NCBI GenBank assembly: GCA_030248215.1
Contig: JASANG010002067.1
Location: 1 to 64,000 of the forward strand
Reading direction: 5' to 3'
From: Enoplolaimus lenunculus
Lineage: Eukaryota; Nematoda; Enoplea; Enoplida; Thoracostomopsidae
DNA: 64,000 nucleotides
Part shown: in pieces, positions 1-11,074 of the stretch
Layout: each line of letters opens with the position of its first letter
How positions within the stretch are numbered: the stretch's first letter is position 1
Position numbers and translations under genes: made by a program
Notes under the pieces: generated by a model
The model's database searches: none
What the model was told of the DNA's origin: nothing
What the model saw: only the letters and a program-made list of their open reading frames with translations

Positions 1-388
1 AAACAGTTTAGAATATTCCTTCGCATTCAATTTTAGTTGACTCTGCTAAATTGTAGAACAAGTAATCTAATGCAATCCACAAAGTCACTTTAATAAAATA
101 CCAAGGCTTTACGATACAATCGAAAATCAACCTTCGGCTTCGCCTCCGGCAAAAAATTTAGCTCTAGTTCATTATTCCGGCGTATGTATTGGTAAAATTT
201 TGTTTTTTTATTTTCTTCGCTTTAGTGAGTTTTTAACTTTGATGCAATTTCCTATGTTAAATTGGCTGTCAAGATTTCTCAAAAAAAGGTTTTTGACGCT
301 TTAGTAGATTGCAGACGGAGGTGAAGATTTTTGCCGGCACCGGAGGTCATCAAAAATTGCCGGAGGCAGAGGTGTAGCGAAATCAGGT

Positions 389-636
389 ATAGTTAAACTC
401 ATGTTTAATTTGTTAATTTTAGCAAATATCTGTAAATATGCTGTTCAATCGTTTTGTTTTAATACGCTTCTTTCCTCAAAATTGTGCAAAATTTAAAGCG
501 AACCGCGCCAAAAAGATAATTTTTGTAGGAATTTCCGGCTAAAGTTATATCCCCGCCTCAGAGCCGGAGTTCGATTTTCTGCCGGAGTTCGTTTTTCAGC
601 CAGAGATAAAGGAGAACGTCCGGTTTTACCCCGGTT
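389..636. mobile_element. Degenerate family D (hAT-type) MITE, CCGGAG-rich
   Basis: Starts near CAGGTATAG and ends near CCGGTTTTACCCC, weak inverted termini like those at 4164-4465, with the typical GCCGGAGTTCGATTTTC interior. The neighbouring stretch about 110-385 has the same CCGGCAAAAA and CCGGAGG words and is probably another decayed copy. Confidence 0.4.
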
Positions 637-654
637 AGTTTATATATTCAAAGT

Positions 655-740
655 AAGATCACAGCATATTCCTAAGCCTAAGCCTAAAACCTAATCGTAC
701 CAATTAAGAGCCGGTCCGCGCTCAATCTATACATGGGTCG
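655..740. mobile_element. Family A MITE fragment (CCTAAG array, right end)
   Basis: CCTAAGCCTAAGCCTAAAACC followed by a decayed right terminus ending in TACATGGGTC; the left terminus is not recognisable. Confidence 0.4.
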
Positions 741-1163
741 TTTATATTAGAAGAACGACGAATAAACGCGTCGATTGCTTTTTTCGACCATGTCGTGACT
801 GCAAACTGCAGTTACAAAATCAGTTGATGTTTGCACTTGATCAAAATTGTAAATATGACGCAATCCAAAATTTGAATGGCGTTTTTACAGCGGTTTTGCT
901 GTATCACATTTTGTCACCTCAAAATTTGAAGAATCTATGTCAAACAGTTGAGAAACATAAAATATTCATTAACATGTAAACAAAACAGTTTAAGTTAAAT
1001 AAATAAAATAGACGCGGCGTCAGATGTGCATTGATTTTGGTTGATATTTAAATGCTAAAACGACGGGAGTATTCTGCCGAGACTTTACTTGAATTTTGAA
1101 TCTAACTGAAGTTTTTTTAGAAAATTTTAACATTGCTTTTTCAGTTGCAATCAGCGTTGATTC

Positions 1164-1325
1164 GGCCCATGTCAAGATCAAGGGCGGAACGTTTTTCTGC
1201 AAGACTGCAATAGAGTATGCTTTAGCATTATAGACTAATATTTCTTAATTACGATTACGCTTATTTAGGCTTAGGCCTAAGAATATGCTTATACTACTGT
1301 TACGGAGCTGTTCTATATATTGGCC
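1164..1325. mobile_element. Family A MITE (GGCCCATGTAAAGATC termini)
   Basis: Left end GGCCCATGTCAAGATCAAGG, right end ...GTTACGGAGCTG..TTGGCC, with a TTAGGCTTAGGCC interior. Compare the better copies at 15694 and 25596. Confidence 0.6.
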
Positions 1326-1886
1326 GGTGATTTAGACAGCTAACCGACTATAGTTTTAGGATCCATCTTTTTCAATACAAAACCATGGCGTTCATGCCTT
1401 TAAAGGGCTCCTCCAAAGGCAATGAGGGGGTAGCTGTGAATTTTAGCGCAAGTAAACAACGGGCGGTTACGTACTATACGTATAAGCCTAAACATAAATT
1501 AAATAGGCCCAAGCCTACGTTTTCCTGTCTCCTAAGTTCCTCAGTCTCGCTGTCCTCCTGTGAATAGACCCTATGCCTACTTGACATGGAGCTGGGTGAA
1601 CAAATGTTAAAGTTTTTATCCGAATGATTGCATTTTGATTATTCTTACGAGCAATAGCAAGTGAGCAGACACAGTTAGCTTTGAAACAGTAATTTGACAG
1701 ATTATCGCTAATTTCCGTATTCTGAAGGTTTGTGATTGGGCACTTGTGTATGAGAAGCTCTGCCGTTTTGAAGCTTCTAGCCAATCATTTTTTCTGAGCC
1801 ATTATCTCAACAATTAATTGTGCTCTTTAGCCTTTTTCTTAAAGCCTGAGTCTGAGCTTAAAGATAGTAAACTGAAAATTTTTCGC

Positions 1887-2157
1887 TTAACCCTTTCTCA
1901 CATGAATATTTTCTATTTTCCCTGACACTTACTTTTATGCTAGGATTCGAACTCCAGTGACTGGAATGGGAGGCGTATGCCATCACCACTCAGCTATAGG
2001 AGCTTGACGCTCGAGCCCGAGGGGGCTCTCACGTCTTGTGGTGATTTAGTACTACGTATACATGTTGCAATTGATAAACACGGTGCGAAATATACTATTT
2101 AACGTATATACACTGCGCTGAGTTGCCTATAAGCAACTCAATGTGAGAAGGGGTTAA
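1887..2157 (-). mobile_element. Family C MITE with embedded tRNA-like sequence, complete copy
   Basis: Flanked by TTAA on both sides, with inverted ends CCCTTTCTCACATGAAT and CCCCTTCTCACATTGAG. On the minus strand the interior contains TAGCTGAGTGG (A-box-like) and, about 40 bases on, AGTTCGAATCC (B-box-like). TTAA target sites and CCC termini suggest mobilisation by a piggyBac-like or other TTAA-specific transposase; that is inference. Confidence 0.75.
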
Positions 2158-2452
2158 ACTTTTAGATAAAACTGTACAAGAACCGCAACTTCTAAGTGTG
2201 AAAGCTTGCCGTATTCGTTTTAACACTGCTTATAAAAAAGGCCTGATGTTATTAATGGCAGATCTTATCGTGGTTTTATATCCATAGCAAAAATAGGAAA
2301 TCAAAAAGTAAGCATAAGTAGAAATGTGAAGGGATTTTGCTGCCATAATTCCGTAATTCTAAATGATGAAACCGTCGCCTAAAATGTAATAACGCGGTCT
2401 CTGGGTTTGATTACTGGAACAATTAGAATCTTAAAAACGCAATAATCAATGT

Positions 2453-2680
2453 TTAAACCTTTCTCACATGAATATTTTCAATTTCATATAAGATGTAATT
2501 TCAAATTAAGATTCGATTCCCAGTCTCACGGGTGGGAGGCGTTTACGATGACCACTGAGCTATAGAGCTTGACGCTCGAGCCCGAGTAGGCTCTCACGTC
2601 TTGTGGAGATTTTGCACTGCGCATACATGTTATATACGTTAAGCACTGCTCACTGTGCGTGTATTGCTCGTACATTGTTG
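2453..2680 (-). mobile_element. Family C MITE, right end decayed
   Basis: Left terminus TTAAACCTTTCTCACATGAA, then the tRNA-like block (GATTCGATTCCC, ACCACTGAGCTATAG on the plus strand) and GCTCGAGCCCGAG as in the copy at 1887. The right inverted end is no longer recognisable. Lies in intron 3 of the DUF1295 gene. Confidence 0.6.
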
Positions 2681-2720
2681 TATTTAGTTGCTGTTTTAGA
2701 GACCAACAGTTATTATTTAC

Positions 2721-3788
2721 CTTGTAAAGTCCAGTAGACAAAAAATAATGAAGGTTTGTCGCGAACTTTGTTAAAGCGCCGATCACGTCCGGAGGCTAAC
2801 AAGCGGGTGAACAAGAATGATCCCAACCTATAATTAGCAACACTTAAATTAAAATAATTCACAGAAATCAACAAAGCCAATCTCTAACTAGAAACAGGTT
2901 AATGTTGTAATCATGCATTCGTCTTTGAACCCTGAAACACCTGTTTTGTAAAACAGCTTCGCAAAAATTGTTTGACAATTTTTAATCTAGGTAGACAACA
3001 CTTTTTACAGTTTAAAGAAAGAACTGCAGATATTTAAGCTCCCGTAAAATGGAATAGGATGGATATTCAGCGCAAATTTTAGCAAATGTATTAATAAATT
3101 ACCCGAAACAGCTTTGTTTACGCTTGTATGCAGCATAAAGATGAAAATTGTAATATTAGAAGCTTGCTAGATAAAATTAAATGTTTCATTTTTCAAATGA
3201 AAGATGTTCGCTTGAATTCGGTGCCGGTGTCGCAAGAATGTGCAGCGCTACACTTAAACTACAAATTTTGTGGTGGACGACTCACCGAAAAGCCCAAACA
3301 ATAACCATACATCCTTGTATTCTTGAACGAACAGTACAACGTCTGCGATGGATCAAAGAAGCATGAGCAATAATTGAAATGTACGTTATGGAACCTGCAA
3401 TAATAAATAAATAGCAATGTCTTATATAAAAGCAACGTATATTTTGAAGAATATTTAAACACGATTGTAGATGCATGGGATTCTACGTAGTCAGTAGATT
3501 TATTACGTTAATGGGTAGTAGCAAAGATTACATCCCCGGATAGTTAATCCTTACCAGTAGCCATTGCGATTTTGAAACGAGATTAGTAGCCTGGCTTAAG
3601 TGATCGAAACAGGCAAAAATTGGGTTAACTTCATAAACTTGACAGTCATTCAAAACGTTTGTTGAATAATGCTCACTTGTTAAGTCATAGAACTTTTCCG
3701 TCGCAAACAGCGAAGCTATAACCCATCCCAACCAATTAATACCAAAACTGATGACAGCAGGCTGCCCAAACAATTGAAATGAATTCAT
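2721..3788 (-). CDS. DUF1295 family (steroid-oxidoreductase-like) membrane protein, 5' part, exons 1-3
   Basis: Three minus-strand exons join in phase: 3677-3788 (ATG, ends phase 1 at donor GTGAGC), 3286-3394 (acceptor TTATTGCAG, donor GTGAGT, ends phase 2) and 2721-2827 (acceptor ATTATAG, donor GTAAAT, ends phase 1). The product opens with a hydrophobic segment, then TEKFYDLTSSITYIS across junction 1, VWAFRLGSFLFTR across junction 2, then GRDRRFNKVRDKP and VYWTLQ. These blocks, in this order, match the N-terminal half of DUF1295 proteins (Pfam PF06966), multi-pass membrane proteins related to the C-terminal domain of steroid 5-alpha-reductases; their substrate is generally unknown. The C-terminal half, with its HPNYFGE-like motif, was not found between 1 and 2700, so it probably lies beyond the window. 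Two TTAA-type MITEs sit in what would be intron 3. An acceptor-like TTTCAG lies 10 bases upstream of the ATG, so an upstream exon is possible. Family assignment is confident; completeness is not. Confidence 0.85.
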
Positions 3789-4163
3789 AACAGTTTCTGA
3801 AATATATACACCAAGTGGCACATAAACTATGTTTGGCTGTTAAAGATAAGATAGAACAAATTGTAAAACCAATTGTTATTTATATACAAACCGAAGTTTT
3901 AATCTCAATGCATATTGCAGCTATAATCGAACGTAGGATATCACAGGTTGAGTTCAGACGCAAATCAACATCAGCTATGTTTTCGAAGAACGTTAGACTG
4001 TAAAATTTGGGTATAGTTCGTTACAGAGCAGTTAATTTAACCAAAACTAATACACAGCCATTTACTGAAACTTTTATCAGTTTTATAAAAACCGGTTTCA
4101 GCTCATTTGATCAAAACCTCGAAATATGCCTGTTTTTGAAAGGGCAATACAAACATTTCTTCC

Positions 4164-4465
4164 CAGGATACAATCGGATATCTGTTTCCTGCTCCGGCAG
4201 AAAATCGACCACCGGCTCCCGTGGAATTTCAGTCGAAGGTTCCGGCAATTTCGATCGTCAAATATTTTACAGTTTTATAAAAATCGTTGTATCGTTCGGT
4301 GAGTTTCGTTTAGTTTTCGAACAATTTTCAAAAGATAACTGTTGGGAAACGAGCTCAAAACCAAAATTGTTGATTACACCTTTATAGATCTTCTTAAAAC
4401 AAGACAATCTTAATTTAACGTCCTAATTTCGCTTCGCTTCCGGCATTACCTCCGGCTATACCCTG
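4164..4465. mobile_element. Family D (hAT-type) MITE
   Basis: Imperfect inverted ends CAGGATACAATCGGATAT and, reversed, CAGGGTATAGCCGGAGGTAA, with a CCGGCTCC-rich interior. No matching 8-bp target duplication is left. Confidence 0.5.
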
Positions 4466-5049
4466 ATAGTTTGTAATTTCAAAACTTGATATAAATACAA
4501 GACAATTTCTGGTCAAATCACTCATATTTAGTAAAATGTTGGAAGGTCGCTACCCCTCCAGCAAGGTGTAAAACAGAAGTAAATTACACAGAAAGCGTAA
4601 CAGAAAATTAATACCGGAATCGGAACTAGAAGTTTTAATTTTTCAGAGCCTAGAACTTTTCACATGCTGAGTCCTATATGTAATTAGTATGCGCCAAATC
4701 AATATCTGCTTTTAGCAATATTTTATCCATTCTATGAAATTTCAGCTCATGTTAGTACTTTTAGGGCCGCCCCGGTTTCTGAGCTACCGGACATCAGTTT
4801 CCGTGGAAAATCGAGGTTCGTTTTCATTATAGAAATAGCGGAAACTATTTTTACGCTCAAATTAGTTATAAATCACGTATATATCTGACAATTATACATT
4901 TACAGAGAAGGTGAAATAGTTCGAAGTGAACTAAAAATTACGAAATTAATCCAAAATCTTAAAAATTGTGACCAATGCTACTTTTGCCCGTTTTTCCGCA
5001 GGACAGCAAAATACAGGAATGTAATCGAGGCAAATTCATTTACACTTGC
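4466..5049. other. No gene seen
   Basis: Unique-looking AT-rich DNA upstream of the DUF1295 gene; one CCGG-like remnant (ACATCAGTTTCCGTGG) near 4790. No exon with supporting splice sites. Confidence 0.4.
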
Positions 5050-5620
5050 ATACGGACAAATAGGAAAACGGGACAGCTGCAAATTTTTCCTGGGAAAACG
5101 GGACAATTATTGGACAAGGCCTGTTCGGACAAATCAGAAAACGGGACATGTCCAATTTTTCTCTATAGGAAAACGGGAGAGGTTTGCTTGGGGCAAATGG
5201 GAAACGGGACAGCTGCAAATTATCGCTGGAAAATGGGACATGCCTGTTTCGGGCAATGATAAAACAATACAGCTGCAATTTTTCGATGGGTAAACATGAA
5301 AACGGGACAGGTTTGTTTCGGGCAAATGGAAAAACGGGACAGCTGCAAATTTTCGCAGAGAAAATGGGGCAGGCCTGTTTCTGAAAAATGGAAAACGGGA
5401 CAGCTGAAATTTTCACTGGGAACGGGCAGATGAAAAACGGGACAGCTGCAATTTTTGCTAGGAAAACGCGACAATGGGCCTGTTTAAGGCAAATGGAAAA
5501 ACGGGACAGTTGAAAGTTTTCGCTGGAAAAACGAAAAAACACACAGATTTGTTTCGGGCAAATGAGAGAAAACAGGACATCTGCAAATTTTCGCTGGGAA
5601 AACGGGACAGGCAAATATAA
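5050..5620. repeat. Diverged minisatellite, unit about 60-75 bp
   Basis: At least eight units built on AAAACGGGACAGCTGCAAATTT..CGCTGG and CCTGTTTCGGGCAAATGG. Unit length varies, so the array is old. Frames open through it on both strands, including a minus-strand one of over 200 codons, are by-products of the repeat and lack an ATG at the right place. Confidence 0.8.
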
Positions 5621-6270
5621 TATGACATTCGCTGACAATACGTCGAATATCATATATTGAAAAACAAAAGGTGACCTACGCAAGATGATAGCAGACAAAA
5701 TGTTACCCAATATGCTAATGGGGACAAAACGTGTCCCAACATGCCACGGTTATAACGTGAACCCCGCATAAGCCTAAGCAAAAAAAATTTGTAACCTAGA
5801 ATCTAAACCTACTCTTTTATAAACCCACCAGAAACCTTTATGCCCCTTAAAGTAACATAGGTCCTATTTTCAATGTTTTAGTGTTTTAATAACAACATAA
5901 ACGATTTATTTTTTAACAGTAATAGCATGCATATATAAAATATAATCATATAAAAATTCATAAACTAATCTAATAAGAAATCCAGTTTATCAATCAAATT
6001 TACAAAATTTGACAATCAGGGAAAGCTATTTAATCCTTGAAATTTTTCAGGGTGGAATAAAGATGGCACTGAATAAAAACTTTTGGACAATTTTGAGTTT
6101 CCAAAACGCTTTTTCATTTCTGTTTAATCACCAACACCTCTTCTCTTATCATAATCAGTGTAAACATGCACTGTAACGGTCATAAATTTATTAAAAATCA
6201 CATGCGTGGTCACTTTATGCATATGCATCCATTGGAAGCTAGCTGCAAACACATGCTTTGTATAAAAATG
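5621..6270. other. No gene seen; space downstream of FABP
   Basis: AT-rich unique sequence between the minisatellite and the FABP polyadenylation signal. Confidence 0.4.
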
Positions 6271-6274
6271 GCGG

Positions 6275-6280
6275 TTTATT
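6275..6280 (-). terminator. Polyadenylation signal of the FABP gene
   Basis: AATAAA on the minus strand, about 112 bases downstream of the FABP stop codon, the normal distance for a short 3' UTR. Confidence 0.6.
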
Positions 6281-6391
6281 GACTACAAAAGTATATGTAT
6301 ATAAGCAAGTTCAACTCATTAAAAACAGAAAAACAACTAAAATCGTATTGCTAAACCCGGATAGTAAGGCAAGTAGATCAGCTTCACGCAT

Positions 6392-9300
6392 TCATTGGCG
6401 AACGTAATACCGTTTGGCTTCGACGTCTTCACAGATACATCGCTAAAATATTGGGTACTTTATCTGTAGATAGTTTGGTAACGGGAGGTAAATCAATCTC
6501 TTTCGTGGCATTAAGGATGCTGATCTTGCTCTCCGGATCGGGAAGTCTCAGCTTTCATCTGATTGAAAAATCTGTTTCAGTTACCATAAGAAAATAGTCG
6601 ACACCGAGACATTTTAGTCTCGACTTCGGTCTTTTACAGAGAAAACTATCCCTGTGTTGCATCAGTAACAAACACAGGACCTTGACCATAACTTATTCCT
6701 AAACTTCCTGAAAACTTTAGTGGGAGCTACGCTGTAAAAAGTCGTGTGAACTTATATTACTAAACCAACACGTAAGACGAATTTGTGCTGAAAAACTGAT
6801 TCGGTCAAACAATAAATCCATTTACTATATAAATTTCTTTTTGCTAAGAAATCAAAACTAAACAAAACTTACAACTACAATGTTATTCTTGTCATCAAGT
6901 TCACGGATAATGTCTGAATTCTTTTCTCCTGCCTTGGAAGCTATTTGACGCTGCACCAATTTTCCGTCTTCAACAAAGAACGTGGTCTGAAACGTAATAA
7001 ACTCACATTAGAACAAACACTACAAAGCAGCTTCTCAACATTGAGCTATTATAGTAGGTGTTACAACACTTGAACCTTATGTTAAACTTTCTATAACTAA
7101 AATCCATTGTGTGTATCAGTTTGTCAATTAATTACTTACAGGTCAAAATATCCAATGTTTGTAACCATAATATGAAAAAACAGCACTCTAAACAATAAGG
7201 GTCACGCTATACTTGACGTCCGTTACTGTCCGTCACCATACGTTATCGTACGTGAGTTATTTGCGTACGATATCGCACGGTGACGGACGGCGCCGTACAG
7301 GTAACAGACGGCGCCGGACGGAACCGTGCGGGTGACGGACGGCGCCGCACGTCATCAAAAGTATAGCGCGACCCGTAGTTAAATCATTCTTCATTGAGTT
7401 TCGATAACTAAAGTAGTTACTGGTTATCAACATTCATTCAGCATCAATTTAAGACAGCAAAAACTTTAGATTCTTGAAAATCAGATTTGCTGCCAGTTAG
7501 TCAGTAAAACAAAAACGAAAAACGCCTACGTTATATTAAGCCTAGTCCAGAGGTTAAGCATAAGTTTCTATGCTAAAGCTACTTCGCTGAATATCACTAA
7601 CAGAAACACTTCAATGCACGCAATACAAATAAACTTCTTATCTTGTGTTGAAGTTTAAAGAGTGTGCAAGTAAACAGAATAAATAAATATTAACTATATG
7701 TTAACATTGTATATAGGTACGCACTGCCCTGCTTACGTTATCGAAACTAAATAAAATATTTCTTTTGCACCACAGAACCAAAAATAAGACTACACCAGCG
7801 GTTTATCATGTTGTTATGCATGTGTTGCAAGTTAAATACATTCACATTCACAGTATATGAACGGTAAAAACAATGCACTTTCCACAACCAACCATTAACA
7901 AAAACGTAAATAAAAACCATCCTGCCAGCCCAGGCGTGGGGACAACAATTGCAGTTTCCGAAATCAAATCCGGCATATATTTCTGCAATTCGGTTCCGGT
8001 ATAAAGTTCGGTATTAACAATTCGTTTCTACTAGTTCTATAGCATATCCGGTATATATTTTTTCACGTTCAGGTAATATATACCAGTTTCGCGTGTTTTG
8101 AAATCTGGTTGCGCACTGTGTTTGACATAGCATACATATAAAGTATCCAAATCATTACACTGCTACATTGTCTGAATTCCATGGAAAAATGCAACAAAAA
8201 CAGCAATCGCACATGACATATGCAACCGACACGCACGAGTGAAGTAATAAAGCTGGTGCTGAACATTCCAAAAATGCTCCCAGCAGCTTAAACTACCACA
8301 AAAAATCTAACTTACGTTACACTTTCGACCATCCATAGTTGTCTCCTCGAACTGTTCGTTCAGTTTGCATTTTACCTCTGAATTACGCACGGTGCTTGTT
8401 GTTTTGATAGTAAGATTATCACCGTCGACAATAAACTCAATGTTATTATTCGTGGCTAACGCCAGTTTACGCAGAGCAAAGTTGACACCTGAAACCAATG
8501 ACCACAGTAGTAGCGAAATATTGACTAATTTTTAAAAAGCCAGAATTTGCTCCAGATACAGGCAGTACAATCTAATAGGATTTTTGTGTATGTAATTCAT
8601 TGTTTGCATGTTAAATAGAGAACATTGTCTTATGCAGTCATAAAAGCAACAAACTATTAAAATCATAATGTATACTGTTGAAAGCAGGTAAACGATACTA
8701 CTTATGCAGTTACACTATAAGATGTGGAGTTTAGTTCGAAGCCGTGATTTTCACTGAAGCCAGGAACACGTAAAGATACGTAACGATCAAAATAAGCTAT
8801 ATACGTATATACGATTTACGGAATACGTATATTAGATGTCCCGGGCCATGATTTTACCATGTCCGGATTCAGCAAAGAATGCTAAATTTCCATTTTTATG
8901 TACCTTTGCGTATGAATGTACCTGGGTGAAACTGCGATATCGTTTCCAACATATCGCGTCACGCGACATTTTGTTAATACTCGCATGTTGTGAAGTTAGT
9001 GTTTAATGCATTTGTTTTGCCATATCGCGTCACGCGACATTTTGCCTATGGTAATGTGATAAACTTACTGTGCTTGGTTCGGATTCTGGCTAAAATGTGC
9101 ATCGGGACATTGTTTTCTGTACCGTCCATGGTCCGTGTGGCCCCGGCTCTGACACACTCCGGCCCAGGCCCCGGGACATCTCTAACGTATATATGGTGGC
9201 CAACACAGTTTCAAAAATATATTGTAATTGATGAATGAATAGTTATTCATTGTTTTTCTTCTATCTTTCCTTTATATATACAAAGGTGGACAGTCGGGAG

Positions 9301-9780
9301 TATGTATATAGGTTGGATATAACACCCTTTGAAAATTTCATTTATTTCTTAGCCTCAGTTTTAGCATTTTAACACAAAAAATACGTTTAGTCATTCTCTC
9401 GTTTCGCTCGCGAGTTTCATACGATTATTAAATGTAACTATTGCGTGTTGAAAATTGATGTTTCCAGTAATTTAAATTTGCATATTTTTGAAACGAGACC
9501 CGAGTGCAACAGGATTGTTATTCATACGAGTCAACTAGGACTGTATATAAAAACTGGCCCATGCTATGCCCCGGCAACTAACGTGTTGGCCACAGCCACC
9601 ATGTTGGGGCCCAGCCCAAACAGCTGTTATTTTAAATTTAAATGTAGTTTAAGAATTTTCTTGCGAACAACCAATTAAATTAACTTATTTATAAAAATAA
9701 CGCTAACCAATTTTCTTCATATACTCATCGAAGTTATCGTTCGATTCAAGTTTGTAAAGACCAGCGAACTTATCAGCCAT
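6392..9780 (-). CDS. Fatty-acid-binding protein (cytosolic lipocalin/FABP family), complete
   Basis: Four minus-strand exons: 9708-9780, 8316-8488, 6873-6986 and 6392-6442, encoding 136 residues. Intron phases are 1, 0 and 0, and coding lengths are 73, 173, 114 and 51 nt; the 173-nt second exon and four-exon layout are those of animal FABP genes. Residues 7-24 (GLYKLESNDNFDEYMKKI) satisfy the cytosolic FABP signature in the first beta strand and helix. The C-terminus reads EDVEAKRYYVRQ, keeping the Arg-x-Tyr (R131, Y133) that binds the ligand carboxylate in this family. Length fits the usual 130-140. The protein should form a ten-strand barrel carrying a fatty acid or retinoid in the cytosol; which ligand cannot be told. 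All splice sites are GT-AG with good consensus. The ATG context is TGAAATGGC. Intron 1 (1.2 kb) and intron 2 (1.3 kb) are large; intron 2 holds a CpG-rich MITE. A polyadenylation signal follows at 6275-6280. Confidence 0.96.
7199..7374. mobile_element. Family E MITE, extremely CpG-rich, in FABP intron 2
   Basis: Inverted ends GGGTCACGCTATACTTGACG and, reversed, GGGTCGCGCTATACTTTTGA. The interior is built from GTGACGGACGGCGCCGTACG words. Base composition is utterly unlike the flanking AT-rich intron. Confidence 0.7.
8950..9044. repeat. 24-bp duplication in FABP intron 1
   Basis: CATATCGCGTCACGCGACAT followed by TTTG occurs at 8950-8973 and identically at 9021-9044. The core CGCGTCACGCG is nearly palindromic. 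Confidence 0.7.
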
Positions 9781-9826
9781 TTCAATATAGATATTGAGCG
9801 ACTATTTTAGCGGCGGAATGATCAAA

Positions 9827-9834
9827 GTATATAC
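9827..9834 (-). promoter_or_regulatory. Possible TATA box of the FABP gene
   Basis: GTATATAC lies about 47 bases upstream of the FABP ATG, which would put a start site about 20 bases before the ATG. The motif is short in AT-rich DNA, so this is only a suggestion. Confidence 0.25.
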
Positions 9835-10710
9835 TGATAATAAAATGAGAACCCTAAACTAAGAAATGAGGTTTGTTTTTGAATGAACTTAACGACTCCA
9901 AGGCCTTACTATATATAGATGTGTAAATAATTAATCTGCATAAGTAAAAACGGCACTTTGCGAGAGTATCGGCATCGAAAGTAACTGGCAGTATTCGGCA
10001 CTGGTAAAAATTGCAGATTTATTGCTGATACTCTTCGCACTGAACAGTAAGTTGGATAGCTTCTGCTTTGAATATCATTTACTGGCATATAGCAGAGCGC
10101 CTAACCATGAAATCTGATATCTCCTGCATTTGTGTTTGAACAAAAATTGGATGAAATGAACAGCTCTCGTAATTCAATAGTCGTCTATGCTTCCTATGCT
10201 TTTTGTCTATGGGTGTATGATTATGCACTGTAGTAATCGTAATGGTTCTCCAAACATCATGAACACAAAATTGTTTCGGCAACAGCAAAATATGAAATAG
10301 AACGGGCATATGTATCAACAAAAAATTCGGGTATCGGCACATCACTACCGTTCATCGAAAATGTGAGCACAGAAGATCTATGAAAAGTAATGCCATACTG
10401 ACGCAAAACTCTTATAAGAACCGTGACAAGACGGAACGTGATTGTACTAAGTATTACACACCGCTTTTATAGTGTAATATTTTGGACAATGTGTTCCTGT
10501 ATTATAAATAAAACTGTTATATATCGGCGTTCGCAAGCATACGCACTGGTAATATTTGTGCAGTTGCAATACTGCTATAAGTATTTAAAATTATGCCGCC
10601 CACAATGTTGCAACGCAGTGCAATACCTACACAGTGCACAAACACCATGACGCCCTTCCTGTGCTGGCAAATGCTAATGTGCGGCAGATTTCACCTTAGC
10701 TGAGTGCGAA
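9835..10710. other. FABP upstream region, no gene seen
   Basis: Short frames on both strands lack convincing splice sites or composition. Any FABP control elements beyond the possible TATA box would lie here. Confidence 0.35.
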
Positions 10711-10970
10711 ATGTCAGTCTTCTGTAGGGACCGGGGACTTCAGATCTTTCTACTAAACAGCTGGAAAAGTGAGCTTCCGGAGTGGGGATCGAACTCTCAG
10801 CCTACGGATCCTTAAGCGAATACTCTACCACTGCGCCACGCAGTGCGCCCCTTCAACTGTATTTTTCGTCGACTATGTTTCGACCGTATTGTGAAAGCAA
10901 CATACATACAGTGCATTGCACTATATTGCATGTGCACATAACGGACAAGCATGTCTCACATGCTTACATG
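10711..10970 (-). mobile_element. tRNA-derived SINE, copy 1 of a tandem pair
   Basis: On the minus strand: TGGCGCAGTGGTAGAGTATT (A box and D arm of a tRNA), then CTGAGAGTTCGATCCCCAC (B box), followed by a non-tRNA body ending in GGTCCCTACAGAAGACTGAC. About 260 bp. Copy 2 lies 104 bases away in the same orientation. Confidence 0.75.
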
Positions 10971-11074
10971 CCCTTATTTTCAACAAGGTCGTCCCTTGAC
11001 CGTCCATCCTATGTTCGACTGGATACTGTGTTAATAGCGCGGCAGTTTATCATTGCACTCACGGCATAGCCCCC

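Noticed and set aside
4007-4387. Plus-strand frame of 126 codons
   Set aside because: No ATG at its start, and it overlaps the family D MITE; its composition follows the CCGGCTCC repeats.
5036-5710. Minus-strand frame of 224 codons
   Set aside because: It runs through a diverged minisatellite, has no ATG at its start and shows only repeat-derived Cys-Pro-Val-Phe motifs.
10780-10846. Functional tRNA gene
   Set aside because: A and B boxes are present but the arms do not pair well and a SINE body follows; the second copy 0.3 kb away has the same structure.
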